Shown: positions 52,201-62,678 of the stretch, one piece after another
Layout: each line of letters opens with the position of its first letter
Position numbering within the stretch: the stretch's first letter is position 1
Assembly (NCBI RefSeq): GCF_030867145.1
Contig: NC_134415.1
Span: forward strand, 16,904,417 to 16,968,416
Direction of reading: 5' to 3'
Length of the DNA: 64,000 nucleotides
Source: Opisthocomus hoazin
Taxonomy: Eukaryota; Chordata; Aves; Opisthocomiformes; Opisthocomidae
Position numbers and translations under genes: made by a program
The notes under the pieces: model-generated
Seen by the model: only the letters and a program-made list of their open reading frames with translations
Database searches by the model: none
Told to the model about the DNA's origin: nothing

Positions 52201-55200
52201 TCAGTTGATTAATAACTTTGGAGACATTGGTCCCCCAGTTCTCTGACAGCCAAAGTAACTCATTATGCCACTACTTTAGACTGCGCTAGTTGCACATGAC
52301 AAAAGGAAAGTCCTATGAGGTCATATTACTCAGCTCCCTCAGGGGCTAATTCAACACTTCCCTTTTCATAGTGCCTCATTCAGTCCAATTACAAGCATCC
52401 CAAGCAAAAAAGCTCACACTTTCTCTTCTGTGCAACTGACTGATCTCAGTTTATCAATCTCAAAGGAACCACTGTGATCCTTCTATTCTGATCTCTTACC
52501 AAGCACAGATTGTAGGTTATGCTGCATGAACTATGCTATATCTTTAACAAAAATAGCTCTTCTCAATTTACAGACTTTTAGGATAATTAATCACCAGCGA
52601 GTAAATTGTACCACTGTTCAATTACCCCCACAGTTAAATGCCTGCACTTTATTATTTAAGCATTTCCAGGCTCTGCTGCTCATCACTGCTGTAGCAAAAT
52701 AAAATAGCAGAGAGCGCTTTTATGCAGAAAAAGGAGATTTTATTCACCTTAACATTTAAAAGTCTGAAAATCCATGACTGGTACAAAGCATTCAAACATG
52801 TAAGGGACTTATTCAAGCAGAAGTGGTCTACCACAGAAATGAAATTTCTCCTGGGTCTCATCAACCCCACAGAGGAATGCTTCTAAATACTGAGGTAAGA
52901 AACCTGAAATACCAGTTCACACTGCTTTCTTTAGCTTTTTGTCCAGTTTCTCCGCTGCTCTACAGCAGGAGTACTGGATATGTATACATCACATGCATAT
53001 GCATCCAAAAATGACATGACAGCCAGGATGGACATGTTCCTAGTTTGTCTCTCAGGACCACAATTTCTTAGGAATGATCACAGCAATGATTGTCAAGACT
53101 CTGGCTGCAGGACCTCTCCTCACATTTGGTTTGCTCTTGCCTCCATACTGAACAGTAGAAACTAGGATCTAAGAATCAAACTGAAGTGTGGAAGAAAACT
53201 CGTAACCTTAGTTCACTCTACAAACACACCTAAGACTCAGGCTTTACACTGTTGGGACCAACAGCCCACTTCTAATCCTGGAACTCAGGCTCTACAGCAT
53301 CACATTGTCTAAAACTGCTTCTTTGGTTCTTAATGGCATCTCTACATACAAGAGAGTCTTCTACCACAGACAGCTGTAGAAAGTGAGTCTATATATTAAT
53401 TTCCAAGATTTACTCAGCTCCCATGGCTCATTTCATACCTGAGCATCAGTTTATAGTTTCTCTGTAGCTGCTAACATGTGACTCATGTAATGCTTTCTGG
53501 AAATCCACAGAACTACCCAGTTTAATGACGCTGTTGACTCCTCGCGTTTAAAAGTCACATAACCTTAAGAAAGTATTTTCCAGTGTGATTGGTCTGTTTT
53601 GATCACAACACAATTCGGCAACCATGAAGAAGAAAAGAGCTGCAAGAAATCACTGCATCCAAACATCGGCAACACAAAACAAATGTGATCTGTTTTTGTA
53701 GTACCTTCCATATCTTAATGGTATTTGCCATTTCTCCTAATTTACTATCACCTGCAAATTCAATGTATTTTTAGCTTTCCCTGACTGTTGAGAAACCAGA
53801 CCAGAGAACACTAAATAATCCCCCACCTCCAACTTATTTCGTATTTAATATTGCACCCAGCCTGAGTCAGAATCACTGACAACATTCAGATCCTAGACAA
53901 CTTAATTTCTGCAACACAGGCTTTGAAAGATAGTAAACTGATATATCATTTACACCTTGCATCTGCTGTTTCATCTGCTTGAAGTAATTGCAAGTATTTT
54001 GTGTGGCACTATTTCTGTACTCCTGTTCTTCATAATTCATGAGTCACCATTAGTCCTATCCAACAGGTTATTTTTTTTTACTCCTAGGTGATACCATTTT
54101 ACTTGGAATTTGCAACGTCTGATTTACCAAGTGGTAATCATCAGCATCATTCTCCTTCCTCTCTCAACTACTTAGTATTACACTTGCTATTTTCAAACCA
54201 TTTGGTGATTCCTTAGTATTTTTTTTTCATGCTTTAAAAAAATCCTACAAGCGAAGTAATGTATTTGTTAGTAATTCTCTTAAGATCTTGGGGCTACATG
54301 CAATCCAGGCTTGCTGGTCTGTACCTAACTCAATGCTTAAGTTATTTCTATACCTAGTTTTTCCTGTTGTTTTACACTTGTAAGATTGCCATTACTATCT
54401 AGATATTAAAACATTTTTCTTTTTTATGTGTGTTAGGACTGCATGCGAGCAACTTAGTCATTCTGCAGCCAGTGTGGCTTTCAGTCCCCTTCTCTTCTCA
54501 TTAATGGACTTTCTTTCTGACAAAGATTTCTTCTCTCCTAGACGTATTTGTATCTCTCTCACCCTAATCCTACTGACATTAACTTATTCTCAGTTTTCTG
54601 TTGCCTTATCTTAGTAACAGCATGTTCCTGTCTGGTTTACTTCTTTTCTAATTCCATACTGGGTTTTTAGCTTGCAAGGGGGGCACTTCGTCTCCTTTTG
54701 TGAATTCTGTCTGAATGACCTCTCGTAAAGTTACATTCTGCACCTTCTATCTCACGCTTCTTATGCTGAAGTGTTCTTGACTGTTGTGCTTTTGTTTTAA
54801 AGCATCACAGGATTTCCCTCCCATCTTCTACATTTAGTGTTAGTAATCCTCTCATTAGTTAACAAACTTCTCATTAGCATTTCCTGCAAAAAGCTTGAAT
54901 CAAATCTATTTTTTCTGTTGCAAGGGATGTAAACATGTATGCTCTCCTTCATACCCATCAAGAGTTTTAAAAGTTATATAAAACAGTTATTACCTAAGTG
55001 GACAATGACCCAATGAGAAATTCTAGTGCTTGAAGACGTATAATTGATCTAGCAAAGTTTTTTGTCCTCTCTAGAGTTAGACCAGGCCTTAATCAGTTGA
55101 CTAAACACTGCATTTCAGTTTGATTCTCCCAAAGCGCAATGCTGAAGGGTAGATGGGAACAAAAGAGAGGAATGGCCTTCTCACATCAGATGGCCATATG

Positions 55201-58200
55201 TACAATTCCAAACCTCCTATTTCATATGAGCTCATCCTCCTTTTCCCAGGAACACCATCAGCCAAGACAAACAATTACTATGTAGGAAGCTCTTGTTACA
55301 CCCAAGAGAAGCAGAGATGAAGTTAACTACCTTTACTACATCCAGCAAAAGACAAGAGGGGCAGGTTGTGCAGTTATTTATCTAGCTCTGAGGACAGGGG
55401 AACTTTCCTTCATTGAACTTACCACATAATTGTACTTGTGCTTCAGGTTCCAGCGACAGATGGGACACTGGCCAGAAGGGTTTGGAGGAGTTGGTGTTTC
55501 AGCATCCTCTATAATTCTCCCTTCAATCTAGGAAACAATTCAAAGGATATAATGATCAGGCACAGTTTAGACCTCCACCTGCACCTGTGACTTGAGGAAT
55601 ACTTTTCATCAAGCCCATACTGACCAGTATTGTGCAGATGTAAGGGCAACAGAATCTGCATTATTCATCTGGCTTATGTACAGATATACCAAGCATTTTA
55701 GATATACACAGACTACAGGGAGAAGAACAAATCCAAGGGGCAAAGAGAACCATTTGGTAAATTCTTATATATGTTTTACTAAATGTAAACTAGTTCACAG
55801 TCAGTGTGAAGTTCTCATAGTCGCCTGAATTCCATTTATTGCAGTACTCCTTCGAACCATCATGCCTGGAAACTGTAGTGGCCCTTCAGCCAAAAGCTTT
55901 AAAACACATTTTTTCTGGGAGTATGAGAATGTCACAGAATAGCAGATGCACGTTGTGGGGCTTGCTAGATTATAAATCACCAACAGGGAAAATTCTGACC
56001 AAAAGTTAAATTTAAGGACGGACTGTTAGGAGACATCTGTGGGTTTGTGGTTTTCTTTTTAGTTTTTTTTTTTTTTTTTTAAATGCATCAATATTTCATC
56101 CAGCTTAATTCCCTGAACAATTAATTTAAGAGATCATTTTACAGTCTTTTCTCTATCACTACAAAGAGGTGAAGTCTAACACTCAAGTCTTCTCAAAAGT
56201 ATCATGCAAAGAAATGTAGGTGTGTGTGGGAAGAACTTGAGAAATCTGTTTTCTAAGTGTAGATATGTTAGGAATATGAAGTACCATTGAGGAGCTACTT
56301 GAGAGAGTCCAGCGGAGGGCTATGAGGATGATGAGGGGACTGGAACATCTCTCCTACAAGGAGATGCTGAGGGAGCTGGGCTTGTTTAGCCTGGAGAAGG
56401 CTGAGAGGGGACCTTCTAAAGATCTTAAGGGTGGGTGTCAGGAGGATGGGGCCAAATTCTTTTCAGTGGTGCCCAGCGACAGGACAAGGGGCAATGGGCA
56501 CAAAATGAAGCAGAGGAAGTTCCGACTAAACATGAGGAAGAACTTCTTCACTCTGAGGGTGACGGAGCACTGGAACAGGCTGCCCAGGGAAGCTGTGGAG
56601 TCTCCTTCTCTGGAGATATTCAAGACCCACCTGGACAAGGTCCTGTACAGCCTGCTGTAGGTGACCCTGCTTCGGCAGGGGGGTTGGACTAGATGACCCA
56701 CAGAGGTCCCTTCCAAACCCTAACGTTCTGTGATTCTGTGATATGTGTGCTTGGCCTTTTTTGAGGACTTCTGAATAGAAACAAGAGCTATCTCAAATTG
56801 CAGCTGAATGGACAGAAAAGACAATAAAACTAAGCCATTTTTTTCTCCAAAATATTTTGGAAGTTTCCTCTGGTCAAATTAAGATTAAAACCAGATTCTG
56901 AACCAGAGAGTTTAGTTTAGTAAGAAACCCTGGGTGGAATGCAATGCTACTTTTAATAAAAAAGAAGACTGATTCAGACTGAACCATCAGGTTCTGTGCC
57001 TGAAAAACTGGGAAAAGCATGACATTTTCTGTAAGCGTGCATGGGACACTAGTTCTGGCAGTTCAGCTGGATGCAATTTTATACAATAGATTTGTGTCTT
57101 GTCTAGTGATAGCAAAATGGAAACAAGCAAGTTTTTTGTAGTTCAAACACCTCAATACCTCAAAGAGAGAGCATATTGTTGATTTTTGTCAATTTTTAAG
57201 TAAGATTCCTCCCCCACAAGCAGAACAGCCAGTTTTACAAAACCAAAAAAGTAACTATGAATGTAAAATACAGGCCAGTATCTAGCTTTCTGTTCATTGG
57301 TAAGGTTATTTTCTGGGAAGCTGGTGTATGTGGTCTTGATTCTTGCCAGTCTGGCTTCAGACTGTATTGTGACTGTACTTCCATCTTGAAAACGAATAAA
57401 GATTCAGAATGCTATGTCAGTATAATTTTTTCTTGAGATAAATTTCAGTGTACAGTTTTTGGCAACTATTCCTCAACTACTGACGACTTTAATGTTGTTA
57501 ACTCAGTTATTCCTCTGTTAGAGAAATAAGAAGGAATATAGGGGCTCTATATTCTCAGTGTGCTGATAAAATCCAGATTTCTCTGGGATTCATTCATCTG
57601 GTTCACATCAAACACTTCCTTCAATACTGATAAAAGCAAGGACACATAGAAAGATGAGCACAGAAAGATGGATTCAGAAAAGAGTGACGTAGAGTTGGTA
57701 GGATAAATGGAGTGACCAGAGAATAAGCTGAGAAATGTATCAGCCCTTTAGTTGGCCAACTTACACCATTTGTTACAGGATTTTTCTCATCTAGGGGCAC
57801 TGATGGATTCTAGATTGATGCTAGGGTATAATACAGTAGAAATATTCAAATCTCTCTTATGCTTCTACAGTGGGCCAGGAAGAATTATTTTTCTAAAGGT
57901 CTCTGCTACTGCAATACATCTTTTTTACTTCAAGCCTCAGTTAACGTATTGGGACTTTGCAATCATAATTTACACCCCCTTTGAAGCTGACTGAGTGCAA
58001 AGTTGTGTTGGTGTGCATGTTTTCCCCTTGTTTGGGTTAAAACAACTTCAGGGCATGCTTGCAAACTCTTCAGGTCTCTGGGCAAAGATTCAGTCTGGCA
58101 CTTCAAGAGAAGAAAAAGAGACTTCCCATCACACCTTAAACTTATTTTTGTTGACAGTCTTAGAGGTCTTGCTAACTGCCATATTCTATTTGGTACTATG

Positions 58201-59691
58201 TATTTAAAATGTAAGTAACCTGCTCTTTTCAGGTTTCAGACATGACAATGTCCACCAATACAAACAGGACAAGAAGGGAGCTCAAACTTTAAACAGGCAT
58301 GAACAACCAGGTTTTGTCTGTTTCATTAGAAAGCAAAAAATTCTGTCCCCTCCTTATTATTTATGTATATATAGATTAGCATTTAGGTGCACTGCCTTCT
58401 AGCTATTCCCAAACAATTCCTGCTCCACTTTCCTCATCGTATTTACCCATTTCAAAATATCTGTGCTACCCATCTCCAGCCAAGGCAGAGATTTCTACAG
58501 GCATATTTAACATAAGCAGAATAACACAATCTCCTCCCCCCCCCCCAGTAATTTCAGTGCTTCTTCTAAAAAATGACAATTCTCTTGGTAAAGTGCCACA
58601 TATCAGATAGTGTTAATTAAGTACAATTCTAATTCTACTGCTTTGGTCTTTTCATTCCCGTCTTAAACCGTAGCTGAGAAAATGCTCTTCTTTATTAGTT
58701 ACTTCAGAACTTCTGTTTTATTTTTAGGAGCAGTTTTCCTTTAGTATTTAAGGTCTTCGTTTGACGATATCGCTTTCACTGAAAATTTTTTCTTACCAAG
58801 TGCGTTACAAGATGCAAGCTTTGTATCACCTGCAGTCACTATGGCACACACAGCACACGATGCAGCTCAAAGGCAAGCAACCTGCTGTGATGCCATGTTG
58901 CACTGCCGGCCCTGGATGAAGTGACCAAGCCACCGGGCAAACCTTCCCCATGCCTTCCCACACTCGAGACGACACCCAGTGGCACTACTTTAAGAAACAA
59001 ACATATCTGAAGAACTGCTTCTCGTGTTTTGGGGCCCGAATGCCTCCGCTCAGGGCTTCCAACTTTACCGGGGTGCAGCGAGGAGTCTGGCGCTCGTGTG
59101 TGGCTCTGCCTGGAGCCACCCATCACCTGCAACAGGGTGACCTTCAGAAGCCAAACCCTCCGTTGCTCACCTGCCCTCGCAACACGCTCCTACCTCGGTT
59201 TTCCCTTCACGCTCCGAGATGCGTCTTTAGGGCAGAAAAGCAACACTTCTGCCTTCTTTTTAATGCTTTGAGTGGGGGGCGGACACGGACACACAACACA
59301 GCGGGAGGCTGAAGCAGGGGGAAGCGACGACAAGGGCAGCTACTGAGGGAAAGGGGGCAGGGACTTACTGTGGTCGTGTTGCCTTCAGTCACCTCCACGA
59401 CTGCAAAGAAAAAAAAAAAAAGAGAGATGGGAGGACAAAATGAGACTCCTTCAGCCTAAAAGAATCAGTATTTTTTTGGGGGAAAGAATGAAGTACAGTG
59501 AACGCAACCGTCTCTCCCGACCGCGGTGAGGCAACGGGGCACGGAGCAGCCCGGGGGCCTGCTCCGCGCCCAGGGCCACCGCCGGACTCACCCTCCCGGA
59601 GGCCTCGGGCCGGCGGCGAGGCCCAACCGTTCCCGAAAAGCCCGGTAAACAACCGCCTCAGTCCCCCGCGCAACAAACTGGGCGCCGCCAT
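34113..59691 (-). CDS. MRPS18A: Mitochondrial ribosomal protein S18A / mL66 (six coding exons, spliced)
   Basis: Nuclear-encoded member of the bacterial S18 family that acts in mitochondria; in mammalian mitoribosome structures this paralog sits in the large subunit and is called mL66. Coding exons in transcript order are 59691-59592, 59400-59369, 55527-55423, 44633-44510, 43704-43638 and 34257-34113. All junctions are GT-AG with phases 1, 0, 0, 1, 2, giving 190 codons against 196 residues in human. The N-terminus is Arg-rich without acidic residues until about residue 33, as expected for a mitochondrial presequence. The S18 core carries [25 protein letters not shown] and TGLC; Cys65, Cys68 and Cys103 could bind zinc. 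The C-terminus (RYLTRW, MPVG, PLLKDNV) matches human. The 3' end converges on RSPH9. No frame break was seen. Confidence 0.97.
36420..36437. repeat. T18 homopolymer
   Basis: Run of 18 T in MRPS18A intron 5. A C12 run follows at 36544-36555. Confidence 0.9.
36544..36555. repeat. C12 homopolymer
   Basis: Run of 12 C (G12 on the MRPS18A sense strand). A similar C11 run lies at 58536-58546. Confidence 0.9.
42922..43314 (+). mobile_element. Diverged CR1 LINE 3' fragment in MRPS18A intron 5
   Basis: Same order of blocks as the other CR1s but with many differences and broken frames. Recognisable parts are the end of ORF2 ([15 protein letters not shown], then [12 protein letters not shown]), the CTTGAGCAGGGGGCTTGGACTAG-like block and a degenerate TCTGTGATGTTGTGA tail. 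It belongs to an older or different CR1 subfamily than the copies at 45669-49533. Its orientation is antisense to MRPS18A. Confidence 0.85.
43638..43704 (-). CDS. MRPS18A: MRPS18A coding exon 5
   Basis: Acceptor TTTCAG|GT, donor ACAG|GTGAAT, 67 bases. It encodes [18 protein letters not shown] followed by PKLN, which matches human [13 protein letters not shown] and its Pro/Lys-rich linker. It ends in phase 2. Confidence 0.95.
43705..44509 (-). other. MRPS18A intron 4 (0.8 kb)
   Basis: Non-coding by splice structure. A 175-codon open stretch on the same strand (44198-43671) runs through it into exon 5 but is in the wrong frame for exon 5 and resembles no known protein. Confidence 0.8.
44510..44633 (-). 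CDS. MRPS18A: MRPS18A coding exon 4 (S18 core)
   Basis: Acceptor TCTCAG|GA, donor GCAG|GTACCT. It encodes [19 protein letters not shown] followed by [12 protein letters not shown] and VQMAHRA, the rRNA-binding core of the S18 fold. It ends in phase 1. Confidence 0.96.
45669..47252 (-). mobile_element. CR1 LINE copy A (about 1.6 kb, RT region and tail)
   Basis: 5'-truncated CR1 in MRPS18A intron 3, in the sense orientation for that gene. It carries the reverse transcriptase part of ORF2 in two pieces. The downstream piece (46727-45750, 325 codons) keeps the catalytic FADD motif at 46553-46542 and the conserved [11 protein letters not shown] block. A 10-base deletion near 46722, relative to copy B, breaks the frame. 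Its 5' end stops at GGGAAAGT and meets the 3' tail of copy B with no unique DNA between. It is not autonomous. Confidence 0.95.
47253..49533 (-). mobile_element. CR1 LINE copy B (about 2.3 kb, endonuclease end, RT region, tail)
   Basis: Longer relative of copy A, directly upstream on the - strand. It begins in the C-terminal end of the endonuclease domain ([10 protein letters not shown]) and continues through the whole reverse transcriptase region, with FADD at 48144-48133. The frame is broken twice relative to copy A: a 4-base insertion (GAGT repeated) near 48727 and a 1-base deletion near 47901. The tail holds three CACAGAAT octamers on the + strand. Full-length CR1 is about 4.5 kb with two ORFs, so ORF1 and most of the endonuclease are missing. 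Confidence 0.95.
53700..54360 (-). mobile_element. Possible ancient CR1/L3-type LINE relic in MRPS18A intron 3
   Basis: Weak collinear similarity, read on the - strand, to CR1 reverse-transcriptase DNA. A block like TTACTATCACCTGCAAATTC (53740) corresponds to the FADD region of CR1, and AAGATCTTGGGGCTACATGC (54281) corresponds to the stretch before the RT core. There is no open frame. It could be longer at both ends, or chance. Confidence 0.4.
55423..55527 (-). CDS. MRPS18A: MRPS18A coding exon 3 (CxxC motif)
   Basis: Acceptor TTCCTAG|AT, donor GTG|GTAAGT, 35 codons, phase 0 at both ends. It carries IEGRI and then [17 protein letters not shown], nearly identical to human, with the CPIC pair of the S18 zinc-type motif. 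Confidence 0.96.
56063..56080. repeat. T18 homopolymer
   Basis: Run of 18 T, then A3, in MRPS18A intron 2, about 210 bases before a CR1 fragment but not joined to it. Confidence 0.9.
56289..56743 (+). mobile_element. CR1 LINE 3' fragment in MRPS18A intron 2
   Basis: About 455 bases. It starts in the last part of ORF2 (GAGCTACTTGAGAGAGTCC) and ends with TTCTGTGATTCTGTGATA. A 112-codon open stretch (56322-56660) is the remnant ORF2 end. It is on the + strand, opposite to copies A and B, so it is antisense to the MRPS18A transcript. Confidence 0.93.
59369..59400 (-). CDS. MRPS18A: MRPS18A coding exon 2 (32-base micro-exon)
   Basis: Acceptor TTTGCAG|TC, preceded by a 13-base T run; donor ACA|GTAAGT. 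It encodes [11 protein letters not shown] (human VVETQEGKTTI). It is only 32 bases long but is needed to join exons 1 and 3 in frame. Confidence 0.92.
59592..59691 (-). CDS. MRPS18A: MRPS18A coding exon 1 (mitochondrial presequence)
   Basis: Start codon inside a YY1-type motif, donor GAGG|GTGAGT. It encodes 33 residues plus one base, starting [10 protein letters not shown] and ending PARGLRE (human PARGFRE). Arginines at 8, 12 and 13 with hydrophobic residues between them fit an import presequence. Confidence 0.93.
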
Positions 59692-59753
59692 CTTGCCGGC
59701 GCCGCCGTCACTCCCCCTTCCGCCGGCGGGAAGGCGGGCTCTGCCGGCGCCAT
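59658..59753 (-). other. Potential overlapping upstream ORF of MRPS18A (31 codons)
   Basis: An ATG at 59753 opens a frame of 31 codons that passes over the MRPS18A start in the +2 frame and stops at TGA 59660-59658, inside exon 1. It matters only if the transcription start lies upstream of 59753. It would lower initiation at the main start codon. Confidence 0.35.
59684..59695 (-). promoter_or_regulatory. YY1-type motif overlapping the MRPS18A start codon
   Basis: CAAGATGGCGGC on the coding strand is the YY1 core with its standard flanks. YY1 sites placed over or just after the initiator ATG are common in ribosomal and mitochondrial housekeeping genes. Confidence 0.6.
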
Positions 59754-59757
59754 TTTG
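59746..59757 (-). promoter_or_regulatory. Second YY1-type motif upstream of MRPS18A
   Basis: CAAAATGGCGCC on the coding strand, 62 bases upstream of the main ATG. Its ATG would open a short out-of-frame upstream ORF if it is transcribed. Confidence 0.5.
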
Positions 59758-59880
59758 ATGCGTGTCTTTTCACCGCCCCCGTCACCTGAGGGGAGGCGGG
59801 AGGTTGTTACTTCCCTGCCCAGCATTTTCCCCGTGGGGTAGTTTTCCTTGTTTTTTGTTTGTCTGTTTGTTTGAAGGTTT

Positions 59881-59898
59881 TTGTTGTTGTTGTTGTTT
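59881..59898. repeat. (TTG)6 microsatellite
   Basis: Six TTG units inside a wider T/G-rich stretch (about 59845-59930), 190 bases beyond the MRPS18A start codon on the upstream side. Confidence 0.85.
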
Positions 59899-62502
59899 TA
59901 GCGCTTGGGTTTTTTTGGGGATTTTTTGAGCTTGTGTCAGGTTGGGGTGGTGATGAATCTAGAGGTAGCGCTGGCTTTGTGTTATGGAGGCCTGAGCTCC
60001 ACTCCTTCCACAGCTCTTGATTTTCTCCTGGCTCTCCAGTTTAAGGAAGAGCAAAGGGTGGTTTAGCTTAAATTACGTGGTGGAGAGGCTCCTCTGTTTG
60101 AATGGGCTCTGGGGTGACTCCTGCATCAGGAGGTGTTTCAGGCCAGCTGTGGGGTGCAGGGAAGGGACTTGTTTCAAACTTGCCAGTTTTACATCTGTAT
60201 CTGCCAGGGATGGTGAGGGCAGTCCATGTTCTTGCACTGGCTCATATAATTTGGCACATGTAGATTCGAAGCAGCATACTGCCAGGCTGTAAGCTTCCTT
60301 TTGTAACCAGTCAGTGCAGTTTAGGGGCTTTTCATTTTTGTTCTAGTATCACTTGCCTTTGGCAGGTCTTGGGCAGCTTTTAGGCTGCTGAGAGATCGTT
60401 TTCCCCATCATCTTTTTTAGCATATCTATCTCATCTCTTAGCTTCTTCCACCTGCCTTTGGTGGAAGGTAGCCTAGAAGTGCCAGCTGAGAGGGTGTGTC
60501 AGATAGCTGGGACTTTAGACACCAACAAACCATTTGTTTTAGATAGTAATGCTGTATCTTCATGAAGAGTGTACTTGAGTTGAACTGTACTTGATAGCAA
60601 AGGTCATTCATGGGGTTTCCCCAAATACTTGTTTGCTTTCTCTTTGTCATTCAGCTCCTTTAAAAAAATCAGGAAGCCAAACTGACGGAGTGAGATAAAG
60701 TCTTGGAAGTCATGTACATTGATGGACGTTCATGCAATTCTACTCCACCAGTGGTCAACAGTGCTCATGCAAGATGTTCTGTACATTTTTCTGAGTGTTT
60801 AGCTAAAATGTGGTGTAATATATAAATTGTGACGTAAATGTAAAATTCAATGTAAAATAAAATTTGAGCTTCCTGTCTCAGGAGGTCTTCCACCTCTTCC
60901 CTCCTGCGTGTGACCCGTGCTTCTGGTTGCGGTCCAGTTTGCAGATTTCTTGCTGTGGCAGATCTAAGCACTCAACTCCAGGACTTTCCAAAGAAATGGG
61001 AAACAAGCAGGGCTTCCGCCCAGGGTCTTGTGCTCTATGCCAAGCAATTAAAACAGGGCCATCCCAGTTATTCAGAGAACAAATTGAGTAACAATGCTTG
61101 CTTGAAGAGATCTCTTCCTCTCTCATCACATTATGCTATATAATGATTTATAGAAGCAAGGTGATCTTTAGCTTGTCCAAAAGCTTGAACATAAGAGCCA
61201 AACAAAATACTGCCTTCCAGTCTAGGGATAACTTCCTTATGAGGAGAAGTAACATTGCTAGGCACAGTAGTGTAGTGATGTCACATTTTTATGAGTTATT
61301 TTTTTTTCTCTTTTACATATAGAGAGTTTTATCCTAGAGGAAGGAATATGGCTGCAACAGCCTGATGTAAGAGTTTATTCAATGTCTTAAATTAAATGCA
61401 ATTTCTTCTGCTGGCTGCCTTGGCTCTTGTGATGGGGAAAAATAAAGGGGTGACTCTTTTCATGGGATAGAAACCAACAGTTGGTAAGCACAGTGTTGGC
61501 TCACCATGGTAAAGATACGTAGACAGAGGGTTAGGGGCTGTTCAAGGGTTTCTCCATGTCATAAGACTTTTGATGCAGGTACTTAAGCAGCACTGAGGCT
61601 TTTGGTTGGACAGAAAGAGGCCAGCAAGATGGTGATAGTGCAGATACAGTAAGTACTCTGCTTGCTTTCCTCACCTTCAAACAAATGCTGTCTCTAGAGG
61701 AATATAAGTGACACATAATTTAATGCAAAGAAGGAAGATTGTTGCTTTCTTAGAAACCTGCGGTCTCTGGGTTGAGTGAATTGTCTTTGCTCCTGAGATG
61801 TTTACTTTGTCTTCCGAGTATTTTCTACTACTGTTAGCAATGCAGACCATCGAGTCCCAGGGAGACAAACAAAGCATGTGCCAATTTGAGTTGAAGCCCG
61901 TCATCTCGTTCCAAGTTTGGAAATTTGACATGTTTCTGATTTCTTGCAGATAGTTTTTGAATGTGTTTATTTCATCAAGCTCTTGTATGCAGGGGAAAAG
62001 AAGAATAGCCCTGAACACTATGTCCATGTACACAAGAGAGAAGAGAAAGTGATTTTCTTTCTGTAAGTTCATTCAGCCATGATCTGTGGTTTGTCAGCAC
62101 TGCGTATCATTGACCAGTTTAGATAGAATTGGACGTTTCCGAGGAACGGAATGGCATGTCACTGGCCGTTAAAGAATTACTTCTTTTGCTTTTGAATTAA
62201 AATTAAACCTGCACTGCCAAGTATGGGTCTGGTCAGGAGCAAGGAAGTATCATATTTTAGATGAGAAACTTACATCCTAATTGCTTATGGCCTCCAGAGA
62301 TTTTATGGAACTGTTCTCAAAGAAATGGTATTCCCTTGTTTGACCTGCACTGGGATTAGACATTGTAGATGTTCTGTAAGGCTCTGTTTTTCTTTTCATA
62401 CTAATTTGTGTTCTGTTTGTGTCTGAAAAATGGAATATGTTATGCTTTTTTTCTTATTTCCTGTAACGTATTACTATTTTCTGCTTCCAACTACAAAGAA
62501 AC

Positions 62503-62540
62503 TTTTCTGGTCCTTTGGGCCTTTTCTGGTCCATTGGGTG
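62503..62540. repeat. Two-copy tandem repeat, 19-base unit
   Basis: TTTTCTGGTCCTTTGGGCC is followed directly by TTTTCTGGTCCATTGGGTG, two copies with two mismatches, about 100 bases before the 22-base duplication. Confidence 0.8.
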
Positions 62541-62634
62541 CTAATGGATGACATGTATATCTGCTCCAGAGCCTTACCCGTGCAGATAGCTTGTGAAGGC
62601 TGAGGCTGTTCCAACCAAACATGATTAAAAGTCA

Positions 62635-62678
62635 TAGAAATTGAGATGGAAAAAGCTAGAAATTGAGATGGAAAAAGC
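62635..62678. repeat. Perfect two-copy tandem repeat, 22-base unit
   Basis: The 22-base unit beginning TAGAAATTGAGATGG and ending AAAAAGC occurs twice without a mismatch. A recent local slippage or duplication is the simplest reading. Confidence 0.9.

Larger units (their letters stand above)
44634..55422 (-). other. MRPS18A intron 3 (10.8 kb)
   Basis: About 3.9 kb of it is the CR1 pair at 45669-49533. A possible ancient LINE relic lies at 53700-54360. The remainder (49534-53700, 54360-55422) shows nothing I recognise. Confidence 0.8.
55528..59368 (-). other. MRPS18A intron 2 (3.8 kb)
   Basis: It contains a T18 run, the + strand CR1 fragment (56289-56743) and a C11 run. Otherwise it is AT-rich non-coding DNA. 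Intron 1 (59401-59591) is short. Confidence 0.8.
59500..59790. promoter_or_regulatory. MRPS18A CpG-island promoter
   Basis: GC- and CpG-rich block spanning exon 1 and about 100 bases upstream. There is no TATA box. YY1-type motifs sit on the start codon (59684-59695) and at 59746-59757. Housekeeping-type promoters of mitochondrial ribosomal protein genes usually look like this. I saw no gene diverging to the right. Confidence 0.7.
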
